DNA of 64,000 nucleotides, from NCBI GenBank assembly GCA_005798555.1, contig SYJA01000003.1, positions 1 to 64,000 on the forward strand. The letters run 5' to 3'. Origin of the DNA: Actinomycetota bacterium (GTDB lineage: Bacteria > Actinomycetota > Actinomycetes > S36-B12). Below, piece by piece: positions 63,103 to 64,000 of this stretch (position 1 is the first letter of the stretch; every line of letters starts with the position of its first letter). The notes under the pieces are model-generated. The model was not told where the DNA came from. It searched no databases and was given only the letters and a program-made list of their open reading frames with translations. The position numbers were made by a program, and so were the translations under genes.

Positions 63103-63137
63103 GAAAGGGGCGGGCTCATCAAGCACCCGCCCCTTTC
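63103..63137 (-). terminator. Perfect 12-bp hairpin downstream of the APC permease
   Basis: GAAAGGGGCGGG (63103-63114) pairs perfectly with CCCGCCCCTTTC (63126-63137) around an 11-base loop. On the minus strand it follows the permease stop (63152) by 14 bases and precedes the CoA ligase start. Its 3' side on that strand is moderately U-rich (CCCCUUUCUCAUU). Confidence 0.75.
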
Positions 63138-63151
63138 CTTTTCGCAAGTGG

Positions 63152-64000
63152 TTAGCTCACGAAGTTATGCACCGCGTCGTAGTTCTCACTCTTCTTGCGT
63201 GTTGCGCCCACGATTAGGCCCACCACGAAGAGCACGAATGGCGACAGGACAAGAATCCAGCCGGTCACGTTCATCTCCCATGGACCACCCTCGCCGGCGG
63301 AGGTGCCGGAGAACAGGTTGAAGCGGCTCATCAGCATGTATTCGCCGATCGCCAACCCGATGATTGCCAAGATTGGCGCAATCAGGGTGTTCCAGGGCCG
63401 AGTGTCTTCCTTGGTGCGACGGAAGTAAACGATCACCGAGATACTCACCATGATTTCGGTGAGCACGATGGCCAGTACCGCAACCGCGCCGAACCAGAAG
63501 AACATATGAACGATCGGGTCCAGATTGAACAGGATGAAGATGACCGTGATCGCTACCGCCAAGATACTGACCACGATGGTCGCAATCCACGGTGCCTGGG
63601 CCCTGTTTGTGCGATCTAGTACCTTAGGCAGCACACCCGCGCGTCCCATGGCAAAGAAATAGCGCGCCGCCGAGTTCTGCATGGCGAGGCCGCCGGCGAA
63701 CAGTGAGGTCAAGATGATCCAGCCGAAGAGTTCGCTCATCCAGGCGCCCACGTAGGTGGTCGAGGCGTTGAAGAGCACCGCCGAGGGATCAGAAAGTGGC
63801 ACCCCATCGATTGCCGTCAGCTCAAACACCTTGTTGGCGATATCGGTGGCACCAAGGCTGGTGACCAACCCAAGACCCACGATCGCGAATAATGCGGTAA
63901 TCAAGATCACCGAGATATAGGTGGCCTGAGGTACCGTCTTCTTCGGATCCTTGGACTCCTCACCGTAGATAGCGGTTGCTTCGAAGCCAATGAACGAGGC
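63152..64000 (-). CDS. APC-family amino acid/polyamine permease (C-terminal part)
   Basis: This frame is open from the window edge and encodes about 282 residues of an APC superfamily permease. The visible part starts SFIGFEATAIYGEESKDPKKTVPQATYISV, the conserved FEA-E-x-P region of helix 6, and continues through about seven spans to the cytoplasmic tail ATRKKSENYDAVHNFVS. It probably imports an amino acid, amine or polyamine. Its location after the GS-like genes fits an importer for the amine used by those clusters. Its N-terminus lies beyond the window. Confidence 0.88.
   Translation of the reverse strand, partial: ASFIGFEATAIYGEESKDPKKTVPQATYISVILITALFAIVGLGLVTSLGATDIANKVFELTAIDGVPLSDPSAVLFNASTTYVGAWMSELFGWIILTSLFAGGLAMQNSAARYFFAMGRAGVLPKVLDRTNRAQAPWIATIVVSILAVAITVIFILFNLDPIVHMFFWFGAVAVLAIVLTEIMVSISVIVYFRRTKEDTRPWNTLIAPILAIIGLAIGEYMLMSRFNLFSGTSAGEGGPWEMNVTGWILVLSPFVLFVVGLIVGATRKKSENYDAVHNFVS

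Noticed and set aside
1-64000. tRNA, rRNA, CRISPR array or insertion sequence
   Set aside because: None seen by reading: no regularly spaced repeats, no transposase-like frame, no tRNA cloverleaf sequence recognised. A covariance-model scan was not possible.

Overview
The window reads as chromosome of a mycothiol-producing actinomycete (class Actinomycetia), probably an uncultured lineage. It carries mshA and mshD, carD, glnR, a senX3-regX3 pair, an Actinobacteria-type holin-X protein, a DUF2516 protein, the actinobacterial type of glgA/glgC, and many GTG/TTG starts. GC is moderately high by eye (not computed). No rRNA, tRNA or CRISPR array was seen. Genus cannot be fixed from this sequence.

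Layout. 1-3.8 kb: end of acsA, then nhaA, holin-X, an EphE-like hydrolase and a DUF309 protein. 3.9-8.2 kb: first gamma-glutamylation cluster (glutamine-synthetase-like ligase, aldehyde dehydrogenase, SDR, convergent PuuD-like hydrolase). 8.3-14 kb: CPA2 antiporter, then rlmB-cysS-PPOX-ispF-ispD-carD on the minus strand. 14-21 kb: a probable inserted island on the minus strand (amidohydrolase, sulfatase, four-gene NMT1/SsuA-type ABC importer) between carD and an LpqE-like lipoprotein. 21-27 kb: lpqE-like, regX3, senX3, phoU, mshA, ybjN-like, gpm and a macro-domain gene that has lost its middle. 27.4-30.6 kb: DUF2516, then a small accessory segment (vapBC and a decayed aldehyde dehydrogenase), then an HBHA-like protein with its XRE regulator. 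30.6-36.5 kb: asparaginase, dtd, a frameshifted GH5/CBM2 glycosidase, ygfZ, fur, nitrobindin, a 37-residue membrane peptide and dsrE. 36.5-44.6 kb: DUF4395, thioredoxin, hydrolase, glnR, mshD, ppk1, CYTH/CHAD and NUDIX-phosphatase genes. 44.6-49.4 kb: secreted trypsin-like protease, divergent glgC/glgA, an EamA transporter. 49.4-64 kb: acyl-CoA dehydrogenase; a second, tightly coupled gamma-glutamylation operon with its FadR-type regulator; a DUF4239 protein; a CaiB remnant; a third GS-like/amidotransferase pair; an ADH-P450-CoA ligase group; and a truncated APC permease at the edge.

How it works together. Conserved housekeeping blocks (isoprenoid precursors, mycothiol, phosphate sensing and polyphosphate, glycogen, nitrogen control by GlnR) are broken by catabolic insertions. 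The catabolic theme is gamma-glutamylated amines or amino alcohols: three GS-like ligases, two SDR/ALDH pairs and three class I amidotransferases. The second theme is uptake and cleavage of an unknown, possibly sulfated compound. Several genes carry internal deletions or frameshifts (macro domain, ALDH at 28.6 kb, CBM2, CaiB, and perhaps the ADH), which suggests gene erosion or assembly error. At least eight genes have a TANNNT -10 element only 6-7 nt before the start codon, the signature of leaderless transcripts.
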